A stretch of DNA of 36,033 nt from an uncultured Clostridium sp. (GTDB lineage: Bacteria; Bacillota; Clostridia; TANB77; CAG-465): NCBI GenBank assembly GCA_948470565.1, contig CAOKPF010000010.1, positions 1 through 36,033 on the forward strand, given 5' to 3'. The notes beneath the pieces are model-generated. The model did no database searches, was not told the DNA's origin, and worked only from the letters and a program-made list of their open reading frames with translations. Positions 26,767 to 34,585 of this stretch are shown here, one piece after another. The number at the start of each line of letters is the position of its first letter. Within the stretch, counting starts at the first letter, position 1. Position numbers and translations under genes: made by a program.

Positions 26767-28258
26767 CTATTTTTCACCCTTATCAATAAACATTTGTGAT
26801 TGCTTTATACAAAGGAACTTATTCAACTCTGGTAACCTTTCAAAAAACATATCTAATGTTCTTTTAGCATATGTATATTTATCATATTGTAAATAACTAT
26901 CTAAAATATTTTCTATATACATCCTCTTATATGTCTCTGGCAAATCAAATGCTTTAGCTGACCACATTAAAAAGTTAATTTTCTTTTCTTGTACATTTTC
27001 ATATTCTATGCCCATTCTTTTATCTAATAAATCTAAATATCCTTTCATTATTTCAAAAAAATCATAATGTATCAAAACCTTATTATTTAACTCTTCTAAC
27101 GTGGTTATTTTATCATCATTACACTTTTTATGAATTAATTCTATCGCCTCTTCTATAATTTTTAAATTACGCTTTGTTTCTTCTAAATAATCTCTTTTTA
27201 CCCACATAGGAACTGTTTTATGCTTTAAAACTCTATATAGTTTTTCATCAATAAAAATTTTTTCTTCATCGTAAAATTCCATTAATTCCTTCTTAGGATA
27301 GCCTTTTAATGCCTCTTCTATATATTTATCTGCTGGTGTTGTAATAACTCCTTCATCTTTATTAATACAACATTTCTTATACTTTTTTCCGCTTCCGGCA
27401 TGGACATAAATCATTTCTACCTATTTTTTTTCGTTTATTATCTAATTTATTATCTAAAATATCTTCTTTTATTAATTCTTTAAGAAAATTATCAAAGTCT
27501 AAATCCTCTTTATCATCATTATCCTCATTTTCTTTGTCGAAACAAGCCCACCACGACATTTCTTTTATAACATCATCTATCATTAATTTGTTATCAAAAT
27601 ATCCATCTGAACCATATATATTATCTATAAAATCATCATACCCACCAATTACTCCCTCATTTATCCTGCCAGTGTCATAAAGCTTCCTTACTAATGGTAT
27701 TTTATCATATAATTTATTCCCAGCTATATATTCTACTATACTTGTAATTACAAGTATATCATCTTCTCCTAATTTATTTTGTAACATTTCTTCTATTTTA
27801 GAAATAATTTGGTCTTTTTCTATTATTTTGTATTTTTGCAAAATCACCAATGCACAAAATGCTGAATTCCTTATCCATTCATCTAATTCTAAATTAGTAA
27901 TTAATTTATATAACGTATCCATATCACCATCATATGTACTTGCTAATATTTTATCTAAATCATTAATTAATATTTCTCCACCTAAATCTTCTATATGAGC
28001 TTTATTTTCAGTTATTAATTTTACTATAATTGGAAATGCCCTTTTTTCTCTAAATTCAGATAATAAAAACATTGCATATATATGTAAAAAATATCTATCT
28101 AAGCTTGCATAATAGCTACTATTATCTGCTACATTTTGCAATTCATTTAAAAGTTCTTCTACTATTTTTTCTTTATTTTTTCTTGCCTCAATAATACATT
28201 TTTCTTGGAAAACTCCATCATTATACCTTAATTTTTCTACTATTTCATTAGCTCCCAT
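26767..28258 (-). pseudogene. HEAT-like/SEC-C protein (DUF1186-like), split by a frameshift in the zinc motif
   Basis: The first frame (27377-28258, 293 residues) begins MGANEIVEKLRYNDGVFQEKCI and has HEAT/armadillo-like repeats (RAFPIIVKLI, DLDKILASTYDGD). It reaches KIGRNDLCPC, the start of a SEC-C zinc motif, and then runs out of frame. The next frame (26767-27414) begins GSGKKYKKCC, the second half of that motif, followed by about 200 helical residues. One surplus base near 27395-27398 explains the break; removing it restores a single protein of about 496 residues. Such DUF1186-like HEAT/SEC-C proteins are known from clostridia, with unknown function. It has its own promoter. It may be a real mutation, a phase-variable site or a sequencing error. 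Confidence 0.75.
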
Positions 28259-28312
28259 AAAATACTCTCCTTTTTGTTGTTTACAAAATTTTTAAAACAA
28301 CTACTGTAATTT

Positions 28313-28341
28313 ATTATATAATATATCATTGCCTTTGTCTA
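28313..28341 (-). promoter_or_regulatory. Promoter of the HEAT/SEC-C gene
   Basis: TAGACA (28336-28341), a 17-bp spacer and TATAAT (28313-28318) on the minus strand. Between it and the start, GTTGTTT (28276-28282) and AAACAAC (28295-28301) form an inverted repeat that may be regulatory. Confidence 0.6.
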
Positions 28342-28393
28342 TATATTTCAAAAAAAATTGCATATAAATTTACAGTATAAAATTCTTACATAT

Positions 28394-28446
28394 AAAATCA
28401 AAAAAGCATAGATATAATTTATTTACACTCTATACTTTTTGATTTT
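28394..28446. terminator. Strong hairpin terminator after the small membrane-protein genes
   Basis: AAAATCAAAAAAGCATAGA (28394-28412) pairs with TCTATACTTTTTGATTTT (28429-28446), about 18 bp with one bulge and one G-T pair. It lies about 50 bp after the stop at 28493. A- and T-runs on both sides allow use in either direction. Confidence 0.7.
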
Positions 28447-28492
28447 TTCTTAATTTTAAAATTATTCTATTAAAGTTTTTAAAAATATATAC

Positions 28493-28960
28493 TTAAATAC
28501 TCTCATTTTCCAACTGTTTTTTTAGTCTTGCAAATAATATAAAATTAATTATTGGAATAAGTAATAGTATATTATATATAACTATTTTCCATGAGGTTTT
28601 ATTCATGTACTTTAACACTTTTGTATTTTTATATACAAAAGATATATAGTATTTTATTAAACTCAAACAAAACAAAATTGCAGTAATAATCATAATTATA
28701 GTATTTAAATTAAAAACTAAACTAACAATATTAGTTATTAATTTAATTACAAGACTTATACATGCAAATCCTAACATTAATGGCAACATAAATATTGCAA
28801 GTGGAAATATAACTATTGTTATCAAAACAAAACTTACTATCCCTGTACCTAGTAAGAATGTAGTTTTTAAAATATAGTAAAATACTACTAAAACATATAT
28901 CATAATAACCATAATTACTATAATTGTTAGAAATGTTGTTATAGCCCGACATTTACTCAT
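28493..28960 (-). CDS. Small integral membrane protein, unknown function
   Basis: The protein (155 residues) has about five hydrophobic helices (near 8-30, 38-56, 58-80, 86-107 and 126-143) and a charged C-terminus (ARLKKQLENESI). It resembles no family I can name. The start is taken as ATG 28960, two bases after the stop of the preceding frameshifted membrane gene, so translation is probably coupled; no good ribosome-binding site is seen. It ends the acpS-metG-membrane-protein run, followed by a terminator. Confidence 0.6.
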   Translation of the reverse strand: MSKCRAITTFLTIIVIMVIMIYVLVVFYYILKTTFLLGTGIVSFVLITIVIFPLAIFMLPLMLGFACISLVIKLITNIVSLVFNLNTIIMIITAILFCLSLIKYYISFVYKNTKVLKYMNKTSWKIVIYNILLLIPIINFILFARLKKQLENESI

Positions 28961-28962
28961 AT

Positions 28963-29273
28963 TTAGCAATTCTTTTGTATTAATGTACTTGCTACATATA
29001 CTAAAACTTCCAATATTAATAAGTATAGTGTCTGAGGCATAAATTCTACATGTTCATCAAAAGTAGCTCCTCCCAGTAGTGTCATAATAATTAATGAACC
29101 AAGACCACTAGCAAAATAAAATTTGATAGCATACAAAAGTTATAAGTCTTGTATAACTTTACTCCATCTTTCCTATTCTTATATATGACTACTAACAATA
29201 ATGGAACTGTTATAAAAGCAATAACACCAATAAATGCAATTAAACCTATTGAAGCATTAATAAATGTTTCCAT
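28963..29273 (-). pseudogene. Small membrane protein with a frameshift
   Basis: It starts at ATG 29273 behind AAGGGGG, 21 bases after metG, with a hydrophobic helix at about 9-31 followed by NRKDGVKLYK. The frame shifts after about 45 codons: adding one T to the TTTT run near 29127-29130 continues it in phase as YAIKFYFASGLGSLIIMTL. It then continues with EFMPQTLYLLILEVLVYVAS and the stop at 28963, with two more hydrophobic segments. The restored protein is about 104 residues. As written it yields only a 60-residue product. The downstream membrane gene starts right after it, so the two look like a pair of interacting or related proteins. Confidence 0.55.
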
Positions 29274-29293
29274 ATTTTTTAATCCCCCTTGTA

Positions 29294-31231
29294 TTAATGA
29301 ATATTAGCGCCATTTTCCAAAATTCCATTATTACTATCTAATACTAATAATTTTACTACATCATCATCTCCAGCTGCAAGTAACATTCCATTAGATTCTA
29401 CTCCCCTAAGTTTTGCAGGTTTTAAATTAGCTACTACAACTACTTGCTTATTAATTAGTTCATCTTCTTTATAGAACGGTACTAAACCTGACACTATAGT
29501 TCTAATCTCTGTTCCCATATCAACACTAAGTTTATATAGTTTATCTGATTTTTCCACTCTTTCCACACTTTTTATTTGACCAACTTTTAACTTTACTTTA
29601 TCTAGTTCATCAATTGTTATATAACTTTTTTCTTCAACTTTTTCTTGCTTATCTTCAAGTTCTTTCTCGTTCACTTCTACTTTCTCCTTTTTTATATCTA
29701 TTCTTGGGAATAAATTTTCACGTTTATTTACTATTTGCCCTTGTTCTACAATTCCAAATTTTTTTCCACTTTCCCACTCCTGATTTTGAACATTTTTTAT
29801 ACCAATTTGTTCAAATATTTTTGATGGTGTTTCTACCATGTAAACTCTTAGTGCAATTGCCACAATTCTTATTGTTTCAATTAAATTATATAATACTGTA
29901 TTTAATCTTTGCTTGTTATTAGCATCTTTTACAAGTATCCATGGTGTTGATAAGTCAATGTATTTATTTGCTTTATGTATAGTATCCCATATTCTAAAAA
30001 TTGCATCATTAATTTTTAGTTTATCCATGTAATTTTCAACATCACTTATCAATGATTTTGTACTATCTAATATATAATTATCAATTTCCGGTACAATAAC
30101 ACTATCATTTTGTACTACACTATTGTTATACTTCTGAACCATTGCAACTACTCTACTTACTAAATTACCTAAATCGTTTGATAAATCAGAATTACATTTT
30201 TCCAAAAATAACTCCTCAGAGAAATTACCATCACTACCAAAATTTACTTCATTTAACAAATAATATCTAACTGCATCTGCTGATGTTTGATTGATATATA
30301 CTCTTGGATCCTTATAGTTTCCAAAAGATTTTGAAATTTTTGCACCATCTACAACTAACCAACCATGTCCAAATATTTTCTTTGGAATTGGCAAGTTTAG
30401 TGCCATTAAAAGTGCAGGCCAAATTATTGAGTGGAACCTAAATATTTCTTTTCCAACTAAATGTATGTCCGCTGGCCAAAACTTTTTAAAGTTGGTTTCA
30501 TCTTTACTCGTATATCCAAGTGCTGTAATATAATTTGATAAAGCATCTATCCATACATATACTGTATGTTTAGGATCAAATGGTACTTTTATTCCCCAAT
30601 CTATTGTTGTTCTTGATACACACAAATCACTTAACCCCTTATCTAAGAAATTCTTTATCATCTCATTTTTTCTAGAAATTGGTTCTAATAACTCAGGATT
30701 TTGTTCGTATAATTTAATTAATTTATCCTGATATTTTGATAATCTAAAAAAATAGCTTTCTTCTTTTACTAATTCTACATCTCTTCCGCAATCAGGACAT
30801 TTACCATTAACTAATTGTGTTTCTGTCCAAAATGATTCACAAGGAGTACAATATTTTCCCTCATAAGTGTCAAGATAAATATCACCCTGTTTATATAATT
30901 TTTCAAATATTTTTTGAACACATTTTATATGTTCTTCATCTGTTGTCCTTATATATTTATCATATGTTATTCCTAATTTTTGCCATAAATCCTTAGTATC
31001 TGTAACTATTTCATCAACATATTGTTTAGGTGAAACTCCATTTTCCTTTGCTTTTCTCTCAATTTTTTGACCATGTTCGTCTGTACCTGTTAGGAAAAAT
31101 ACATCATACCCCCTAAGTCTTTTATATCTTGCAATTGCATCTGCTACAACAGTACAATAACAATGCCCTATATGAAAGCTACTACTAGGGTAATATATTG
31201 GCGTTGTTATATAATATTTTTTATTTTCCAT
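29294..31231 (-). CDS. metG: Methionyl-tRNA synthetase MetG
   Basis: MetG charges tRNA-Met. The 645 residues include HIGH at 20-23, LTGTDEHGQK at 47-56, a zinc knuckle with Cys 128, 131, 145 and 148, and KISKS at 298-302. A C-terminal EMAP/Arc1p-type tRNA-binding domain (KVGQIKSVERVEKSDKLYKL, then NLKPAKLRGVESNGMLLA) is preceded by a Lys/Glu-rich linker. This is the usual class I bacterial form with the fused tRNA-binding domain. The start follows GGAAGTGATTTT, which overlaps the end of acpS. No T-box precedes it. Confidence 0.98.
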   Translation of the reverse strand: MENKKYYITTPIYYPSSSFHIGHCYCTVVADAIARYKRLRGYDVFFLTGTDEHGQKIERKAKENGVSPKQYVDEIVTDTKDLWQKLGITYDKYIRTTDEEHIKCVQKIFEKLYKQGDIYLDTYEGKYCTPCESFWTETQLVNGKCPDCGRDVELVKEESYFFRLSKYQDKLIKLYEQNPELLEPISRKNEMIKNFLDKGLSDLCVSRTTIDWGIKVPFDPKHTVYVWIDALSNYITALGYTSKDETNFKKFWPADIHLVGKEIFRFHSIIWPALLMALNLPIPKKIFGHGWLVVDGAKISKSFGNYKDPRVYINQTSADAVRYYLLNEVNFGSDGNFSEELFLEKCNSDLSNDLGNLVSRVVAMVQKYNNSVVQNDSVIVPEIDNYILDSTKSLISDVENYMDKLKINDAIFRIWDTIHKANKYIDLSTPWILVKDANNKQRLNTVLYNLIETIRIVAIALRVYMVETPSKIFEQIGIKNVQNQEWESGKKFGIVEQGQIVNKRENLFPRIDIKKEKVEVNEKELEDKQEKVEEKSYITIDELDKVKLKVGQIKSVERVEKSDKLYKLSVDMGTEIRTIVSGLVPFYKEDELINKQVVVVANLKPAKLRGVESNGMLLAAGDDDVVKLLVLDSNNGILENGANIH

Positions 31232-31242
31232 AAAATCACTTC

Positions 31243-31647
31243 CTATTCTTCGTTTTGCTTTACTACTGCCATTGCAATAGCATTTTCATTTATGTGTGAT
31301 ATACTTACATCTATTTCTATATTTAATTTTTCACACAGTTGTTTTACATTTTCATTAAGTATTATTACCACAGGACGATTTTTTAATTCCTCTTCATTGA
31401 TTATTTCTACATCTAAAAAATCCATATTAACATTATTTTCTATCAATATTTTTGACATAGCTTTATACAGTGCCTCTTTTACTGCAAATCTTCCTGCATA
31501 TCTTTGATATTTTATTTTACTTCTTATTTTATCTATATTATGAATTTCATTTTTTGTATATATATTTTCCTTAAAACCTTTAGTATTTTCTACTGCATCT
31601 TCTATTCTTGATACCTCTATTATATCCGTTCCACAATAAATCTTCAT
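31243..31647 (-). CDS. acpS: Holo-acyl-carrier-protein synthase AcpS
   Basis: AcpS moves the 4'-phosphopantetheine arm of CoA onto acyl carrier protein. The 134-residue enzyme has the two magnesium-binding motifs GTDIIEVSRI (Asp at 8) and GRFAVKEALYKAMS (Glu at 58), as in the family, and the C-terminal SISHINENAIAMAVV. The start is ATG 31647; an in-frame GTG nine bases upstream lacks support. It sits 17 bases behind the unknown protein and its 3' end contains the metG ribosome-binding site, so the three are probably co-transcribed. Confidence 0.95.
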   Translation of the reverse strand: MKIYCGTDIIEVSRIEDAVENTKGFKENIYTKNEIHNIDKIRSKIKYQRYAGRFAVKEALYKAMSKILIENNVNMDFLDVEIINEEELKNRPVVIILNENVKQLCEKLNIEIDVSISHINENAIAMAVVKQNEE

Positions 31648-31664
31648 TAACAACACTACCTTTT

Positions 31665-33041
31665 TTAATACTTATCTTTTATTTTATCCTTATCTTTTAA
31701 CCATACATTTAAAATATATAATGGATAACTTAATATTCCAACTATCATTAATATTATTATTATTGGTCTTAACCAATAATACCTAAAATCAAATATACTA
31801 GCTAAAAGTGATATACCAGAAAATGATATATTAACCATATATGTAAACATTAATACTATATTAAATTTTTCTTGGTTTGACACCCTAATTAAATCATAAT
31901 ATTCTATGTATTGTTTATGAACTTCATCAAATAATTGTTGTAATTTAAAAGCTTTTTGCCACTTTTCCCAAATATTCATTCCATTTTCTGAATTTGTTAT
32001 TTGGCTAAACCAGCTAAAATGTGTAAATTGCGTAAATCTTCTGTTTAACCTTCTTGCTGTATTTCTATCAGTTTTTAGCAAATCCTGAGAAAAGTTAATT
32101 AAACTTATACGTTGGTATAACGCAAGTAACAATACATAAAAGTATTTTTTTTCAAAATTATATGGCATTTTTGTTATATTGTATTTTTCTTTATCTGATA
32201 CAAATACAACACCACTTTCTACAGTAAAACCAAACATTGAGTAATTCCACATCGAATATATATTGTCTTTTAATTTCTGGTTATCATCATTAAAAATTGC
32301 ACTACTTTTTGTACTCATTACATACTGAAATTTCAAAAAATCATTTTTATACTTATTGAAATCATCTACTACATTCCAACCATCTACACATACATATGAA
32401 TATGTAAACATTTTATCATAATAGATTTTTTCCACATCATCAGTTTCAAATCCATCAATAATTGATTTTATAAGTAATGCTATATCTTCTATTTTATCTA
32501 TATTCTTTCCTTTTAACTCTGATACATTATTTTTGTTACTTACTGCTCTTGGTGTTAGATTTCTAAAACTAAAATTAAAATCTAGTATCTGATTAAAATC
32601 AATTAACCCTTCGTTATTATCTACCTCAGCTCTTATATCCAAAAAACATATTCCTGATTTAAAACAAAATAATTTTATTTCGCTTATATCAAAATGTATT
32701 ATACCTGCTTGCTTTCCATATACTATATCACCTGTTTTAATACTTTCTAATCTATATTCAAATGTTGTACATGATAAACTAGCTACATTTATTGCTTTTT
32801 TTTGCTCATTCATAATTTTATATTTTCTTTCCATATTTTTATCCCAAAATAATGTTGGAAACAAAAATTTTCTCATATATGGCAAGAAAAAATCATATGA
32901 TTGTTTATCTTCATAATAATTATGTATTTTTAATTTCCAATCTTTTTCTTTACATACAAGAGATTTTATAAAGTTAAAATATTTTCCCTCTTCTACTACA
33001 AATGGATATATAAAATGCGTATATTGGTATTTTGCTTTCAT
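31665..33041 (-). CDS. Large unknown protein with two C-terminal membrane helices
   Basis: The 458-residue protein has a long soluble N-terminal part (1-395) with many aromatic residues (YQYTHFIYPFVVEEGKYFNFI at the start). Two closely spaced hydrophobic helices follow (about 394-415 and 424-446) and a short lysine-rich tail ends it. The layout recalls CorA-type channels, which also have two C-terminal helices, but no GMN motif is present. I do not recognise the family. The start is ATG 33041 behind AAGGAGATGG; an earlier start would overlap that site. It is the first gene of the acpS-metG run and lies divergent to tRNA-Pro. Confidence 0.7.
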   Translation of the reverse strand: MKAKYQYTHFIYPFVVEEGKYFNFIKSLVCKEKDWKLKIHNYYEDKQSYDFFLPYMRKFLFPTLFWDKNMERKYKIMNEQKKAINVASLSCTTFEYRLESIKTGDIVYGKQAGIIHFDISEIKLFCFKSGICFLDIRAEVDNNEGLIDFNQILDFNFSFRNLTPRAVSNKNNVSELKGKNIDKIEDIALLIKSIIDGFETDDVEKIYYDKMFTYSYVCVDGWNVVDDFNKYKNDFLKFQYVMSTKSSAIFNDDNQKLKDNIYSMWNYSMFGFTVESGVVFVSDKEKYNITKMPYNFEKKYFYVLLLALYQRISLINFSQDLLKTDRNTARRLNRRFTQFTHFSWFSQITNSENGMNIWEKWQKAFKLQQLFDEVHKQYIEYYDLIRVSNQEKFNIVLMFTYMVNISFSGISLLASIFDFRYYWLRPIIIILMIVGILSYPLYILNVWLKDKDKIKDKY

Positions 33042-33076
33042 ATTACCATCTCCTTGCATCAATTATACACATATAT

Positions 33077-33103
33077 ATTATACTTTTTTTTATATAAAGT
33101 CAA
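33077..33103 (-). promoter_or_regulatory. Probable promoter of the unknown-protein/acpS/metG run
   Basis: TTGACT (33098-33103) and TATAAT (33077-33082) on the minus strand have good hexamers but only a 15-bp spacer, so it is possibly weak or activator-dependent. Confidence 0.45.
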
Positions 33104-33132
33104 TATTTTTACAAAAAAATGGAATAAAAGTA

Positions 33133-33161
33133 TTGCATTAAAATATATTTAGTGTTATAAT
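33133..33161 (+). promoter_or_regulatory. Promoter of tRNA-Pro
   Basis: TTGCAT (33133-33138), a 17-bp spacer and TATAAT (33156-33161) lie about 50 bp before the tRNA. Confidence 0.75.
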
Positions 33162-33212
33162 AATTATCGTGAAAGCAAACTATTCATTAAACTTGCTTTT
33201 ATTGTTATAAAT

Positions 33213-33288
33213 CGGGGTGTAGCGCAATTGGTAGCGTACGTGGTTTGGGACCATGGGGTTGCAGGTTCGAGTCCTGTCACTCCGACCA
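33213..33288 (+). tRNA. tRNA-Pro (anticodon UGG)
   Basis: A 76-nt cloverleaf with an encoded CCA end. The acceptor stem CGGGGTG/CACTCCG pairs fully with one G-T pair, the D stem is GCGC/GCGT, the anticodon stem is CGTGG/CCATG around TTTGGGA (anticodon TGG), and the T arm is GCAGG-TTCGAGT-CCTGT. UGG can read all four proline codons if the wobble base is modified. It has its own promoter and terminator. It is the last core gene before the right-hand mobile region, but no second copy of its 3' end is seen in the window. Confidence 0.97.
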
Positions 33289-33323
33289 GTTTTTAAGATA
33301 TAATTAATCAGTATATTAACTCA

Positions 33324-33350
33324 AAAAAAGCCTATTTTGTAGGCTTTTTT
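33324..33350 (+). terminator. Terminator of tRNA-Pro
   Basis: AAAAAAGCCTA, loop TTTTG and TAGGCTTTTTT form an 11-bp hairpin with a T-run, 36 bases after the tRNA. Confidence 0.9.
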
Positions 33351-33423
33351 GTTATTTATACTTTTTTCATTTTTTCATAAAATCTCTCTAAAACTCTATA
33401 TATCTTTCTCAATTTTTATATTT

Positions 33424-33486
33424 TAGCATTCCATTAGCATTCCACTTTAGCATTCCACTTTAGCATTCCACTTTAGCATTCCATTT
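33424..33486. repeat. Five short tandem repeats (about 13 bp)
   Basis: TAGCATTCCA recurs at 33424, 33435, 33448, 33461 and 33474. The inner units read TAGCATTCCACTT and are exact; the first is 11 bp. The array lies between the tRNA terminator and the 383-bp element. The function is unknown; protein-binding sites, iterons or simple slippage are all possible. Confidence 0.75.
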
Positions 33487-33490
33487 ATTA

Positions 33491-33873
33491 GGGACGTTCC
33501 ATAAATAAATGTTACAATTTTTATGTAGATTTAAAATTTACCACTAAATAAATTTTAAATTCATTTATTTAGTAGTGAATTTTGAATATGTAAAAAAGTT
33601 TATATTAAATAGCATGAAAAAACAGCACATTATAATCAATTCATTAACTTAAGAGCACATTGGTTTAACATGCTTAATTGTATAAAAATCAAATTTATTT
33701 TTTTACAATCTAATATTTTAAATTATTCTGTTAAGTGTGAAGGTAAACAGTACTTCCAATATACTATTTACAAGTATTATAGCTTAAGTTAGTGACACTA
33801 AAATTTATTCCATTTTATTACTAAGCAAAAAACTTTACATAAAAATTGTAACATTTATTTGTGGAACGTCCCT
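33491..33873. mobile_element. 383-bp inverted-repeat element (MITE-like)
   Basis: Both ends begin GGGACGTTCC, and the inverted repeats match over about 37 bp with one difference. No useful coding frame is present. An internal 21-bp near-perfect hairpin (33533-33553 with 33563-33583) lies near the left end. The right end abuts and truncates the second copy of the 410-bp element. No target duplication is visible, so a deletion may have followed insertion. A diverged relative is at 14677-14833. The matching transposase is not in the window, and I cannot assign the family with confidence. Confidence 0.75.
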
Positions 33874-34234
33874 AAAAATATGATTTTTTTTATTATATAT
33901 ATTAATAAAAAAATATATTTTAATAACATATATTACATAAATTCAGATAAACATGTAAGAAACATCTATTAGGAATTTACATAAGTATGATTTACATAAA
34001 ATAAAGATGTTACCAAAATTATTTACATAAGTATGGATAAACTATACGTATTATACTATTAAATTTGTCTCACTATAATATAAATTATGTATACCTCTAC
34101 TTTTATAAATAGACTGTTATAATGTAATAAAACTCAAAAATTTCCTAGTATTCTGCAAACTCAATGTATATTTTACATTTTTTTATAATATTTCATTTTT
34201 GTTACAAAACAATAAATTTGATTAAATTCCCCTG
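33874..34234 (+). mobile_element. 410-bp inverted-repeat element, right copy, 5' end lost
   Basis: This is the reverse complement of about 200-555, with only a few differences over roughly 360 bp, and it ends in CCCCTG at 34234 exactly as the left copy does. Its other end, about 50 bp including one terminal repeat, is missing at the border with the 383-bp element. CATACTTATGTAAAT is present twice, on the complementary strand (33975-33989, 34021-34035). It ends directly in front of the excisionase-like gene. Confidence 0.75.
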
Positions 34235-34243
34235 GTGATATTT

Positions 34244-34444
34244 ATGGAAAAGACTGAACTAGAAATTAAATTATATTCAACAGATGATGTATGCAAATTA
34301 CTTCATATAGGTAAAGAAAAGTGCTTAAAGCTATTTCATCTTAAAGATTTTCCTAGTATTAAGATAGGAAGAAAGTTTTGGGTTAAAGCAGATTGCTTAA
34401 ATGAATTTTTAAGTCATAAGGTTATTTTTAAACCAGATGAATAA
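34244..34444 (+). CDS. Excisionase-like small helix-turn-helix protein
   Basis: The 66-residue protein has one winged helix-turn-helix of the excisionase/MerR type, reading STDDVCKLLHIGKEKCLKLF, then FPSIKIGRKFWV and LNEFLSHK. Such proteins bend DNA at att sites and direct the partner integrase towards excision. It lies upstream of a tyrosine integrase remnant in the usual order. No ribosome-binding site precedes ATG 34244 or the in-frame GTG 34235, because the 410-bp element ends at 34234, so it may be badly translated or silent. Confidence 0.75.
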   Translation: MEKTELEIKLYSTDDVCKLLHIGKEKCLKLFHLKDFPSIKIGRKFWVKADCLNEFLSHKVIFKPDE

Positions 34445-34452
34445 AAAAATGA

Positions 34453-34479
34453 GAGACTTAATAATGCCTATTAAATCTC
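34453..34479 (+). repeat. Hairpin after the excisionase-like gene
   Basis: GAGACTTAATA and TATTAAATCTC pair with one mismatch around ATGCC. There is no clear T-run, so terminator activity is doubtful. Confidence 0.4.
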
Positions 34480-34491
34480 CCTAGAGTTTAA

Positions 34492-34556
34492 GAAATACCT
34501 TTCCAAAACACATAAATGAATTATATAACAAATTAATTCATTTGGCAAGGTATTTC
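34492..34556. repeat. Long two-part palindrome between excisionase and integrase genes
   Basis: The outer arms GAAATACCTT/AAGGTATTTC (34492-34501, 34547-34556) and inner arms AATGAATTA/TAATTCATT (34515-34523, 34534-34542) nest in one hairpin. It directly precedes the integrase ribosome-binding site. It could be a translation-control hairpin or an arm-type recombination site. Confidence 0.5.
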
Positions 34557-34585
34557 CATATATTTATAAAAGGAGGAAATACAAA

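Noticed and set aside
28743-28952. Alternative minus-strand 69-codon frame inside the small membrane-protein gene
   Set aside because: It lies in a shifted frame with Asn/Tyr/Ser-rich low complexity; the hydrophobic multi-helix frame is the convincing one.
31232-31242. T-box leader before metG
   Set aside because: Only eleven bases separate acpS and metG; there is no room for a T-box and no T-box core upstream of the operon.
33213-33288. tRNA-Pro as the proven integration site of the right-hand element
   Set aside because: The position is suggestive, but no repeat of the tRNA 3' end was found in the window, so no att pair can be named.
33424-33486. CRISPR array
   Set aside because: The units are 11-13 bp and directly adjoining, without spacers, and no cas gene is present.
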